Shown one piece after another: positions 24,183-31,894 of a stretch of 64,000 nt of DNA (position 1 is its first letter; every line of letters starts with the position of its first letter). Both the position numbers and the translations under genes were made by a program. The DNA is from an uncultured Ruminococcus sp. (GTDB lineage: Bacteria; Bacillota; Clostridia; Oscillospirales; Acutalibacteraceae), in assembly GCA_902774325.1 (NCBI GenBank), contig CACYIC010000002.1, positions 83,706 to 147,705 on the forward strand, given 5' to 3'. The notes under the pieces were generated by a model that was given only the letters and a program-made list of their open reading frames with translations, searched no databases and was not told the origin of the DNA.

Positions 24183-25247
24183 TTACTCCTTATTACCGGT
24201 TGTTTTGTGTTGCTTGAAGTCTCCTCTGTCGGTGACTGTTTCATAGCCTATTGATTTCATGCGCAGCGAAAGGCAGTTTACGCACTCCGCCGCCTCGTCT
24301 CCCGTGCAGATCTTGTTGTCGTAGAGAGAGTAATCCTTGCGGTGCTCCTTCGGAGAGAGGTTCGGCATCACGACGTTTGCTCCGTGAAGTATCCCCAGCT
24401 CCCTGCCGCGCGGGTCGATCGTCCCGAGGGCGGTGGTGGAGGGAAGGAGGACGTCGGGCAGCAGCAGCCTGACTATCGAGAGCAGCTTGAGCGTGAGATC
24501 AAGGCTGCCCTGCGGATAATTGCCGAAGGGGGTGTCGCGGTGGGGGATGAAGGGACCGATACCGCACATCTGCGGCTCAAAAGCCTTCAAAAACAGCAGG
24601 TCGTCCGCAAGGTCGTCGGTTGTCTGGAAGGGTGAGCCGACCATGAAGCCCGCGCCTGTCTGAAAGCCGATCTCTTTGAGCGCTCTAAGGCACGAAAGGC
24701 GGTTTTCAAAGCTCATATCGCCGGGGTGCAGCCTTTCGTAATGCGGCTTGGAGGCGGTTTCGTGGCGCAGGAGATATCGGTCGGCGCCTGCCTCGAACAG
24801 CCTTAGATAGCTCTCTCTGCTTCGCTCCCCGAGCGAGAGGGTCACAGCGCAGTCGGGGAAGCGCTTTTTCACTTCGCTCACTATATCCGTGATCACCTCG
24901 TCGGTGTAACAGCCGTCCTCTCCGCTCTGGAGCACAAAGGTGCGGAAGCCGAGAGCATAGCCGTTTTCGCAGCAGCCGAGTATCTGCTCCTTTGTGAGCC
25001 GGTAGCGGGCGACCCTGCCGTTTGAGCGGCGCAGTCCGCAGTAGAAGCAGTCGTTTTTGCAGATATTTGAAAATTCGATCAGTCCTCGGACAAAGATCTT
25101 GTTTCCGAACCGCTCGCGCGCCCTTGCCTGCGCTTTGACGCGCAGGAGCTCGAGGTTATCCTCGCTCTTGTCGTTTAGCAGCAGAATGAGCTCTTCGCGG
25201 TCGGCGTTTTGTTCGGAGGCGAGTTTTTCTATTATTTCTTTGATCAT
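24183..25247 (-). CDS. hydE: [FeFe]-hydrogenase maturase HydE, radical-SAM
   Basis: A 354-residue radical-SAM protein with the cluster motif CKNDCFYC (Cys63, Cys67, Cys70), then the BATS domain around PFIPHRDTPFGN. HydE acts on the HydG-derived iron complex while the bridging dithiolate of the H-cluster is built. The ATG at 25245-25247 is used: it lies four bases after the upstream stop, and the protein aligns from MIKEIIEKL. An upstream ATG (25289) would overlap the regulator gene. The ribosome site is weak (AAAAAG), suggesting translational coupling to the upstream gene. Confidence 0.95.
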   Translation of the reverse strand: MIKEIIEKLASEQNADREELILLLNDKSEDNLELLRVKAQARARERFGNKIFVRGLIEFSNICKNDCFYCGLRRSNGRVARYRLTKEQILGCCENGYALGFRTFVLQSGEDGCYTDEVITDIVSEVKKRFPDCAVTLSLGERSRESYLRLFEAGADRYLLRHETASKPHYERLHPGDMSFENRLSCLRALKEIGFQTGAGFMVGSPFQTTDDLADDLLFLKAFEPQMCGIGPFIPHRDTPFGNYPQGSLDLTLKLLSIVRLLLPDVLLPSTTALGTIDPRGRELGILHGANVVMPNLSPKEHRKDYSLYDNKICTGDEAAECVNCLSLRMKSIGYETVTDRGDFKQHKTTGNKE

Positions 25248-25251
25248 CTTT

Positions 25252-25506
25252 TTATTTTTTTGAATAGGCAGCCTTGGCGGTGACTCCATCGAGCCGTCCC
25301 AGCCTGCCGGAGATGTTGTTTATTATATCCTGTTCGGCGTCGATAACTATGCTTATGATGCTGATCCCCTTTTCGCGGTAGGGGATCCCCATGCGGCCGA
25401 TTATCGAGTCTGAGGCGTCGTGCAGGATCTCGTTGATGTCCTTTACGCGGTCGGGGTTCTCGACAATGATGCTGATCACCGCGACGCGGGTGGTGTTTTC
25501 CGACAT
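25252..25506 (-). CDS. TM1266-family iron-only hydrogenase system regulator (putative)
   Basis: An 84-residue ACT-like protein beginning MSENTTRVAVISIIVENPDRV, with the motif GRMGIPYREKGISIISIVID. These features match the small TM1266 family found beside hyd maturation genes and annotated as a putative hydrogenase-system regulator. It resembles the C-terminal effector domain of NikR-like regulators but has no DNA-binding part, so it may sense a ligand rather than bind DNA directly. It is the first gene of the operon, preceded by a hairpin-rich leader. Confidence 0.88.
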   Translation of the reverse strand: MSENTTRVAVISIIVENPDRVKDINEILHDASDSIIGRMGIPYREKGISIISIVIDAEQDIINNISGRLGRLDGVTAKAAYSKK

Positions 25507-25525
25507 TTTTTCATTCCTTTTCAGG

Positions 25526-25631
25526 GCGCCTCTGGTACTGATCTCAGATAAAAAGCGGTCTGCGGAAAATAGACCGCAAAGAATGTCTATTTTCTGCGTT
25601 AGTATAAAAAATCCCTGTTGTTCAGAGGCGC
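25526..25631 (-). repeat. 106-bp palindromic element with 9-bp terminal inverted repeats
   Basis: GCGCCTCTG at 25526-25534 is the inverse complement of CAGAGGCGC at 25623-25631. The interior contains a 33-bp hairpin sequence (25561-25593) that reappears almost unchanged at 63919-63951, and its right end (TGTTGTTCA, R, AGGCGCG) reappears at 52038-52054. It looks like a small MITE-type or REP-type repeat inserted upstream of the hyd genes. The remaining space to 25886 holds two further GC-rich hairpins (25698-25721, 25739-25756) but no gene. Confidence 0.6.
25548..25577 (-). terminator. Terminator-like hairpin in the hyd leader (possible attenuator)
   Basis: On the minus strand GCGGTC pairs with GACCGC and is followed by TTTTTAT, 40 bases upstream of the first hyd gene. 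An alternative stem of 13 positions (25562-25574 with 25585-25597) would open this hairpin. Confidence 0.5.
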
Positions 25632-25886
25632 GGATATTTTGAAAGATTTTTGATTTCGGGCAGCTATGATTCTTTAATGATCCCTTTAAAAATTATAGGC
25701 GGCGCCGAAGATGACGCCGCCGTGAATCATGGCTTTTACCGCCCTTTTGGGCGGTTTATGGCGTGGATCTTCAGAGTCAAATCAATTTTCCCCTCAGGAA
25801 CACTTTTTGCTGTTTTATTGTATTCCGTCCCTGCCGTTAAGTACGCTTTACGAAGGGACGTTTGTAGGCGGGAGACCGTTTTTCTG

Positions 25887-26714
25887 TCAGAAGCTGCCGG
25901 AGCTGTGAGCGCCGCCGGAGCCTGAGCCGCCTGAGCCGCCGGAGCCTCCCGAGCTGCCTGAGCTTGTATTGATGGTGGTGTAGGTGGTGCGGCGGTCGAT
26001 TATTACGTCCTGCTGATCCGTGAGCCTGAGCTGGCTGTTTTTCTTGAGGTCGTAGGTGCCGCTCTTTCCCATGTGCTTGTAGCGTCCGCGGTTTATCAGA
26101 ATAAACGCCGCAAAGACGATGAGCGCAATGATGAGATAGATCCACCAGCGGCTGAGAGAAACCAGGAACCTGTTTGTTTCCTTTTTCTCTGTTGCTGCGC
26201 CATCTTCGTTGTAATCGGTCACGCGTCCGGAGCTGTAGGCGTATTCCATCTGGTTCACAAATTCCTTGGCGGCGCCGAAGTTATCGTTGCTTTCAAGGTA
26301 GGGCTTCATCGCGGCTTTTACGTCATTGAGGACGCTGTCGCTGAAGTAGCTCTGTGTGGAACCGTAGTTCAAAATAACGCGGTTGCCGGAAGCGGTATCA
26401 AAAACGAGCATGACCGCCTCGGCGTTATACCTGCTCTCGCTGTAGAAATAGTCGTCATAGTGAGAGGTCATTGCGTCGGATGACGCTCCGTAGGTATCCG
26501 TATGGACGATGATCTGCCAGCCGGTGGCGGTGTGAGCCTTGGACATCTCGTCCGTCAGCTCGGTCGCCTCCGATTCGGTGAAAAGGTCGGCGTCGTCGCT
26601 GAGAGCATAGCCGTCCGTATAAACGCTCTGAGCCGCGAAAACGGCGGGAGCGCAGGCAAAAGCGATAACAGCCGCGCAGCTGAGAGCCGCGGCTTTTTTA
26701 GCAAGCTTTGTCAT
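25887..26714 (-). CDS. TPM-domain membrane protein
   Basis: A 275-residue protein. It has a signal peptide (MTKLAKKAAALSCAAVIAF...FAAQS), then a TPM (TLP18.3/Psb32/MOLO-1) domain from about 30 to 170 that includes TGWQIIVHTDTYG and NRVILNYG, one membrane helix (WWIYLIIALIVFAAFIL), a cytoplasmic segment and a Gly/Ser-rich tail. TPM domains face the cell exterior and are linked to membrane-protein quality control or phosphatase activity. The ATG at 26712-26714 forms an ATGA overlap with the upstream zinc-ribbon gene, so the two are coupled. The longer frame to 26777 is not used. Confidence 0.85.
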   Translation of the reverse strand: MTKLAKKAAALSCAAVIAFACAPAVFAAQSVYTDGYALSDDADLFTESEATELTDEMSKAHTATGWQIIVHTDTYGASSDAMTSHYDDYFYSESRYNAEAVMLVFDTASGNRVILNYGSTQSYFSDSVLNDVKAAMKPYLESNDNFGAAKEFVNQMEYAYSSGRVTDYNEDGAATEKKETNRFLVSLSRWWIYLIIALIVFAAFILINRGRYKHMGKSGTYDLKKNSQLRLTDQQDVIIDRRTTYTTINTSSGSSGGSGGSGGSGSGGAHSSGSF

Positions 26715-27793
26715 GCGAACAACATACCTCCCAACAAACAAACTATGAAAACGAGGATCGCGATGATCGCCGCCCAAAGCACCAGCTTGCCCATGGCAAC
26801 AGGCAGGCTGCCGTAGATCTTGCCGGTCTGACCGTTGATGGCGTAGGGAAGGATCTCTCCGTTGAATTTGTAGGTGACGATCCAGACAGGGAGGAGGGTG
26901 TAATTCCAGCGCTTGTTGAAAACCTTGTGGTTAAAGCTCTCGGTGGTAACGCCCTGATAGCCGTTTATCGTATCCTTGAGAAGCTGCTCGGCATAGCCCT
27001 TGATCCTCTCGTCGAGGATGGGAGCCGCTTCAGCCTGTTCGATGTCGCGCTTCTCCGCGGAAAAGCCCGAGAGATAGCTCATGGCAAAGGGCTGAGCCTT
27101 GCTGAGATCGAAGGGATGGACGCTTTGGAGCATCTCGCGGCTGTTGCTCTTGAGAGCGCGCTCAAAAACGTTCATGATCTGCATATCGCCCGCGCGGAAA
27201 AGCCGGAAGATCGTGGTTTCGGTGTAGCGGCGGTTGCCCTGGGTCCAGCTTCTTTCTTTTTTGCCTCTGGCGGTAAGCGCACCGCTGAGCTGTTCGTCGA
27301 GGTACCAGTAGGGGAAATAAACGCCCTGCATCTTCTCGACCTGCTTTTTGCTTGTGAAGCCGGCGGGGAGGAATTTTTTCTTTCCGCAGAGCTTGAGGAA
27401 GGTTTCAACAGCCTTGTCCTTTGAGAGCGCGAAGGGCACGACCCTGTCGGGCTTAAAGGCGTCCGAAAGCCTGCTGCCGAGCACTACGGGGCTCTGGCAG
27501 TAGAAGCAGTTGGTAGCGGCGGTGGTGGCGGTGGTCACGACCTCGGCTCCGCAGGACGGGCAGGTGTAGCCGACCAGATCGTCGCCGTCGCCTTCTCCGC
27601 GAGCGGCGCGCCGCTCCTGCGCCTTGATCTCCTTTTCGTCGTAGGTTTCGCTCTGCTCGTTTTGGGCATACATCGCCTGGATCTGCTGAGGCTGAAAATC
27701 CGAAAGGCAGTACTGACAGCTGAACATCTGCTTATCGGGATTAAAGGAAAGAGGACCGCCGCAGTTCGGGCATTTGTATTCCATGGTTGCCAT
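26711..27793 (-). CDS. Zinc-ribbon membrane protein
   Basis: A 360-residue protein with two N-terminal zinc ribbons (CPNCGG...CQYC and CPSCGA...CFYC). A large soluble region follows, including VYFPYWYLDEQLSGALTARG and YTLLPVWIVTYKFNGE, and a single C-terminal membrane helix ends LGGMLFA. This 'TFIIB-type zinc ribbon' family recurs beside TPM and SPFH genes in Clostridia. Its biochemical role is unknown, but the C-terminal anchor and the coupling to the TPM gene suggest a membrane complex. AGAGGTGA lies upstream of the ATG. Confidence 0.85.
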   Translation of the reverse strand: MATMEYKCPNCGGPLSFNPDKQMFSCQYCLSDFQPQQIQAMYAQNEQSETYDEKEIKAQERRAARGEGDGDDLVGYTCPSCGAEVVTTATTAATNCFYCQSPVVLGSRLSDAFKPDRVVPFALSKDKAVETFLKLCGKKKFLPAGFTSKKQVEKMQGVYFPYWYLDEQLSGALTARGKKERSWTQGNRRYTETTIFRLFRAGDMQIMNVFERALKSNSREMLQSVHPFDLSKAQPFAMSYLSGFSAEKRDIEQAEAAPILDERIKGYAEQLLKDTINGYQGVTTESFNHKVFNKRWNYTLLPVWIVTYKFNGEILPYAINGQTGKIYGSLPVAMGKLVLWAAIIAILVFIVCLLGGMLFA

Positions 27794-27869
27794 GAATCAA
27801 TTCACCTCTCATATTGTGATTATTGAAAACAAGAGCGCGCACGGGGGCGCGCTCTTTCTGAAACGCTTA

Positions 27870-29132
27870 TTAAGCCTTGTTGCCGCAGTTGGGGCAGAAT
27901 TTCGCGCCTTCGGCGAGCTCGTTTCCGCAGTTCTGGCAGAAACGCTTTTTGGGAGCCTCGGGCTTCTTGCTTCCGCAGTTCATGCAGAAGTTGCCTGTGT
28001 TTTGGGTTCCGCACTGGCAGGTCCAGCCCTGAGCGGGCGCTGCCTGCTGCTGGGGAGCCTGCTGCTGAGGAGCCTGCTGGGGCTGCTGCTGAGGCTGCTG
28101 CTGACCGCCGTTAGCCGCGGCGTATTGGGGATTCTGCATATAACCGCCCATCATGTTGCCGCCCATCATCTGACCGAAGCCCATGCCCATGAAGGCATTG
28201 GTAGCGCCGCCGGTGTTGCTGCCCGCTGCCTTGATACCCTCGGAGATGTTGGCAGCGACGTAAGCCTGCTGATTCGCGCCGTCGCGCAGATAGCTGACCT
28301 TCGCGCCCATCTCGGCACGGCTGTCGATGATAGCCTGGCTCTTGTCGGAGTAGGAGGGGTTCTTGATGGCTACGGAAACGATCTCAAAGCCTCTGAGATC
28401 CTTCCACTCGGGATCAAGACCGTCCGCCATATATTTTCTGAGCTCTCTGGTCTTGGAGGTGATGAAGCTGATGCGGTTGCCGTCGGCTGAATACTGATTG
28501 AACGCGGCGCTGAGCTCGCTTACGAACTCGTCGTTATACTGCCTGATGAATTCGCCGGAGAAGTCAAGGCTCTTATTGTTTGTGATGACCTCGCCCGGGA
28601 TGACCTCCTGATAGAACTTGAAGGGGTCTGTTATCCTGATCGAGTAGGTGCCGTGCAGACGCATGAAGAGCTCCGCCTCATAGAAGGAATCGTAGTACTG
28701 AACGGGGTTGGAGGTGCCGAACATGATGTCCTTGATCTCCTTGAGGTTGATGAAGAATACTCTCTGGGTGTTCGAGGGGATTCCGCCGTATTTTACGCGG
28801 GAGAAGCTCTCCTTGATAGTATCTCCGAACTGTCCGTTGAACAGCGAGGGAGTGGAGCTCATGCTTACGGTGTAAAGACCGGGCTCGCAGGTGTAGTCTA
28901 CGATCTTGCCGTTGTCCACCAAAATCATCATTTGGTGATCGAAAACGTGGATCTTTGAACCGTTGGAAACAACGTTTGAGGTGCCCTTGGTGTTGGAGCT
29001 TCTGCCGTTGGTGATCATTTTGCCGGGAACAATGACGGTGTTTTTGCCCATATCGTCAGGCTCGATGACTTCGAGCCAGGTGTCGGCAAGGCCTCCGCCG
29101 ATCGCGCCTATCGCAGCTTTGATTATGCCCAT
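27870..29132 (-). CDS. SPFH-domain protein with C-terminal zinc ribbons
   Basis: A 420-residue protein. The N-terminal SPFH/band-7-like domain covers about 15-290 (DDMGKNTVIVPGKMIT, QMMILVDNGKIVD, LRGFEIVSVAIKNPSYSDKSQAI). A Met/Gly-rich and Gln/Pro-rich low-complexity linker follows, then two zinc ribbons (CQCGTQNTGNFCMNCG and CQNCGNELAEGAKFCPNCG). It corresponds to the family often called 'virion core protein', a misleading name. SPFH proteins oligomerise at membranes. It has its own promoter at 29185-29213 and lies 76 bases upstream of the zinc-ribbon/TPM pair, forming a functional cluster. Confidence 0.9.
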   Translation of the reverse strand: MGIIKAAIGAIGGGLADTWLEVIEPDDMGKNTVIVPGKMITNGRSSNTKGTSNVVSNGSKIHVFDHQMMILVDNGKIVDYTCEPGLYTVSMSSTPSLFNGQFGDTIKESFSRVKYGGIPSNTQRVFFINLKEIKDIMFGTSNPVQYYDSFYEAELFMRLHGTYSIRITDPFKFYQEVIPGEVITNNKSLDFSGEFIRQYNDEFVSELSAAFNQYSADGNRISFITSKTRELRKYMADGLDPEWKDLRGFEIVSVAIKNPSYSDKSQAIIDSRAEMGAKVSYLRDGANQQAYVAANISEGIKAAGSNTGGATNAFMGMGFGQMMGGNMMGGYMQNPQYAAANGGQQQPQQQPQQAPQQQAPQQQAAPAQGWTCQCGTQNTGNFCMNCGSKKPEAPKKRFCQNCGNELAEGAKFCPNCGNKA

Positions 29133-29184
29133 AATTAACTCTCCTTTTAAATGAAGTATTATAAAGTAATATACTTTAATTTAT

Positions 29185-29213
29185 ATTGTAATATTTTTTG
29201 CGAAAAAAAGCAA
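29185..29213 (-). promoter_or_regulatory. Promoter of the SPFH-TPM cluster
   Basis: TTGCTT, 17 bases, TACAAT on the minus strand, about 50 bases before the SPFH start, in an AT-rich tract. Confidence 0.55.
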
Positions 29214-29286
29214 TATAAAATCCGTCTTTTTTTGCGGTTATTTAAGGAATTATTACAAAAATCCCCTTTGAACTGATAAAAACATA

Positions 29287-30081
29287 TCAGTAGGCGGTTT
29301 TGAGGCGGGTTTCCTCGTGAACAGCGTCGAATTTCCACGAGCGGGTATTGATCTCCAGGATGCCGCTTCCGCAGTATTCGCAGAACTTTTGCCCGATGGT
29401 CTTGACGGGAGCGCCGCAGTTGGGGCAGTGGACGCCGATAGCCGAGGTCTCGGAGCTCTCAGCCATCTTGTCCTCGTCCTGAACGTAAACCAGCTCGACG
29501 GTGTAGATCGTTTGCTTCTTCCTGTCCTCGCTTCCGAAAACGACCTTGCCCTTGTCGTCGGTTATGTAATCGTAAAGACCCACGGCAGAGCTGAATACAA
29601 GATCAACTGTCGCGCCGTTTTTGATGTAGCGCGAAAGCTCCATCGAATGGATGACGACCTCGTTGAAGTGCTGGTCGTATCCGCGGCTGTTGAGATCCTC
29701 GATTATTCCCTGAATATGGTTTATCAGCGCGGCGGAGCACTCCGGACCCACCGTGGAGGCGTGCTTGCTCTCAATGGCGTTGAAGTAGCCGCGCAGGACG
29801 CCCTTTGCCTTTTCAACGTAGAGATCGTAGTCGAACTCCGGAAAATCCCTGATGATCTCGGGCTTGTATATGCTCGTCATGGATCGGACGGTCTTGGGAG
29901 TCTCGCTGAGCTTCTTGTTGGCTTCGTTCATGCCCTTGAAAAAATCCTTTGTGCCGAACGCCTCCATGGAGAATTTTTGCATTTTGGTTTTGATAAAGAT
30001 GATCGCGGCGACGATTACGATCAGCAGAACGGCTATTATCACCAGCGGAATTATGATTCCGCTCCACGCGGCAGCGCCCAT
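29287..30081 (-). CDS. Membrane-anchored protein with zinc ribbon, Tim44-like region possible
   Basis: A 264-residue protein with one N-terminal membrane helix (IIIPLVIIAVLLIVIVAAIIF), a soluble region (FPEFDYDLYVEKAKGVLRGYFNAIESK) that resembles the start of Tim44-like domains, and a zinc ribbon near the C-terminus (CPNCGAPVK...CEYCG). It begins 18 bases after the aspS stop, so it is probably co-transcribed with hisS-aspS. Its zinc ribbon and topology recall the following SPFH/TPM cluster, and it may belong to that functional group. I cannot assign an activity. Confidence 0.75.
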   Translation of the reverse strand: MGAAAWSGIIIPLVIIAVLLIVIVAAIIFIKTKMQKFSMEAFGTKDFFKGMNEANKKLSETPKTVRSMTSIYKPEIIRDFPEFDYDLYVEKAKGVLRGYFNAIESKHASTVGPECSAALINHIQGIIEDLNSRGYDQHFNEVVIHSMELSRYIKNGATVDLVFSSAVGLYDYITDDKGKVVFGSEDRKKQTIYTVELVYVQDEDKMAESSETSAIGVHCPNCGAPVKTIGQKFCEYCGSGILEINTRSWKFDAVHEETRLKTAY

Positions 30082-30099
30082 TGAAATACTCCTTCCGGA

Positions 30100-31875
30100 T
30101 CACTCGGTTTTTTTCAGCTCTATGCCCAGCACGTCAAGGCTTTCGCTGTCGACGGGCGAGGGGCAGGAGGACATGAGCTCGCTGGCGTTCTGCACCTTTG
30201 GAAAGGCGGTGACGTCGCGAAGATTATCGGCGCCGCAGAGCAGCATAACGATGCGGTCGAGTCCGATGCCCATGCCGCCGTGGGGCGGAGCGCCGTATTT
30301 GTAGGCTTCAACAAGGAAGCCGAATTTTGCCTCGATCTCCTCGTCGGTCATCTTGAGGGCGCGGAACATCTTCTGCTGCAGCTCGGGATCGGTGATACGC
30401 ATGGAGCCGCTCGAAAGCTCAACGCCGTTGAGGGTGAGGTCGAACGCCTTGGCGATGACCTTTGAGGGGTCGGAATCGAGATATTGGATGCATTCCTCCT
30501 TGGGCATGGTGAAGGGGTGATGCATGGCGAGCCATTCGCCGCTCTCCTCGTCCCACTCGAAGAAGGGGAAGTCGACGATCCAGAGGAATTTGAATTCGTC
30601 GGGGATTATCCCGAGCCTCTTGGCTACGGTCAGCCGCAGCGCTCCCAGGGTCGAGAGCACGACGGGATTCTTGTCCGCGACGATCAGGATGACGTCGCCC
30701 TTTTCGGCGCCCAGACGCTCGTATATCGCGGCAAGCTCCTCTTCCTTCATGAATTTTTTGAAGGAGGCGTTAGGTTCGTCAACCCATCTGACGTAGGCGA
30801 GTCCCTTAGCGCCGATGCCCTTGGCGTATTCGGTGAGCTTGTCGATCTCTTTTCTGGTGTAGACTGAGGCGGCGTCTTTGGCGACGATCGCTCTGACGGA
30901 GCCGCCGTTCTCGATTGCGCCCGTGAATACTCCGAAGCCGCAGTCTTTGACCAGATCGGAGATGTCCTTTATCTTCATGTCAAAGCGGATGTCGGGCTTG
31001 TCGGAGCCGTAGTTTTCCATCGCCTCGGTGTAGGTCATGCGCTCAAAGGGAGTTTTGAGCTCCTTGCCGAGCACTTCACTGAACAGGCGCTTGAAGAGTC
31101 CCTCGTTGACCTCGAGGATATCCTCGACGTCTACGAACGAAAGCTCCATATCTATCTGGGTAAACTCGGGCTGGCGGTCGGCTCTCAGATCCTCGTCGCG
31201 GAAGCAGCGAGCGAGCTGGATGTAACGGTCAAAGCCCGCGACCATCAAAAGTTGCTTGTAGATCTGCGGCGACTGCGGGAGAGCGTAGAACCTGCCGTTG
31301 TGGATGCGCGAGGGAACAAGGTAGTCGCGCGCTCCCTCGGGGGTGGATTTTATCATCATCGGGGTTTCGATCTCAATGAAGCCGTTCTCCGCGAAGTAGT
31401 CGCGGGCGACCTTTGCGATCCTGCTGCGGGTGATCAGGTTGTTGAGCAGCGGACGGCGGCGAAGGTCGAGATAGCGGTACTTGAGCCTCAGCTCCTCGCC
31501 TGTTTTGGTGTCGTCAACTATTTCAAAGGGAGGCGTCTGCGCCTTTGAAAGCACGCGCAGATCGTCGACTATGATCTCTATTTCGCCGGTGGGTATCTCG
31601 GTGTTCTTGGAACTGCGCTCGCTGACCCTGCCCTTTGCCGCGAGAACAAATTCTCCGCGGCAGGCTACCGCCTTTTCAAATATCTCCCTGTCGGTCTGAT
31701 CGTTAAAGGCGAGCTGGACGACGCCCGTGCGGTCGCGCAGGTCAATAAATACAAGTCCGCCCAGATCGCGGCAGCGCTGGACCCAGCCGCAGACGGTGAC
31801 CTCCCTGCCCTCGTCGGCAAGGCGAAGCTCACCGCAGTAATTTGTACGCTTCAAGCCCTTCATATATTCAGCCAT
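30100..31875 (-). CDS. aspS: Aspartyl-tRNA synthetase
   Basis: A 591-residue class II synthetase of bacterial type. The N-terminal OB fold (WVQRCRDLGGLVFIDLRD) binds the anticodon. Motif 2 is in FRDEDLRADRQPEFTQID, the bacterial GAD insertion is at about 300-420, and motif 3 is GIGLDRIVMLL. It charges tRNA-Asp, and the length matches family members with the GAD insertion. It follows hisS by 19 bases, the classic hisS-aspS order in Firmicutes. Confidence 0.98.
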   Translation of the reverse strand: MAEYMKGLKRTNYCGELRLADEGREVTVCGWVQRCRDLGGLVFIDLRDRTGVVQLAFNDQTDREIFEKAVACRGEFVLAAKGRVSERSSKNTEIPTGEIEIIVDDLRVLSKAQTPPFEIVDDTKTGEELRLKYRYLDLRRRPLLNNLITRSRIAKVARDYFAENGFIEIETPMMIKSTPEGARDYLVPSRIHNGRFYALPQSPQIYKQLLMVAGFDRYIQLARCFRDEDLRADRQPEFTQIDMELSFVDVEDILEVNEGLFKRLFSEVLGKELKTPFERMTYTEAMENYGSDKPDIRFDMKIKDISDLVKDCGFGVFTGAIENGGSVRAIVAKDAASVYTRKEIDKLTEYAKGIGAKGLAYVRWVDEPNASFKKFMKEEELAAIYERLGAEKGDVILIVADKNPVVLSTLGALRLTVAKRLGIIPDEFKFLWIVDFPFFEWDEESGEWLAMHHPFTMPKEECIQYLDSDPSKVIAKAFDLTLNGVELSSGSMRITDPELQQKMFRALKMTDEEIEAKFGFLVEAYKYGAPPHGGMGIGLDRIVMLLCGADNLRDVTAFPKVQNASELMSSCPSPVDSESLDVLGIELKKTE

Positions 31876-31894
31876 AACTCATTTCCTCCTCAGC

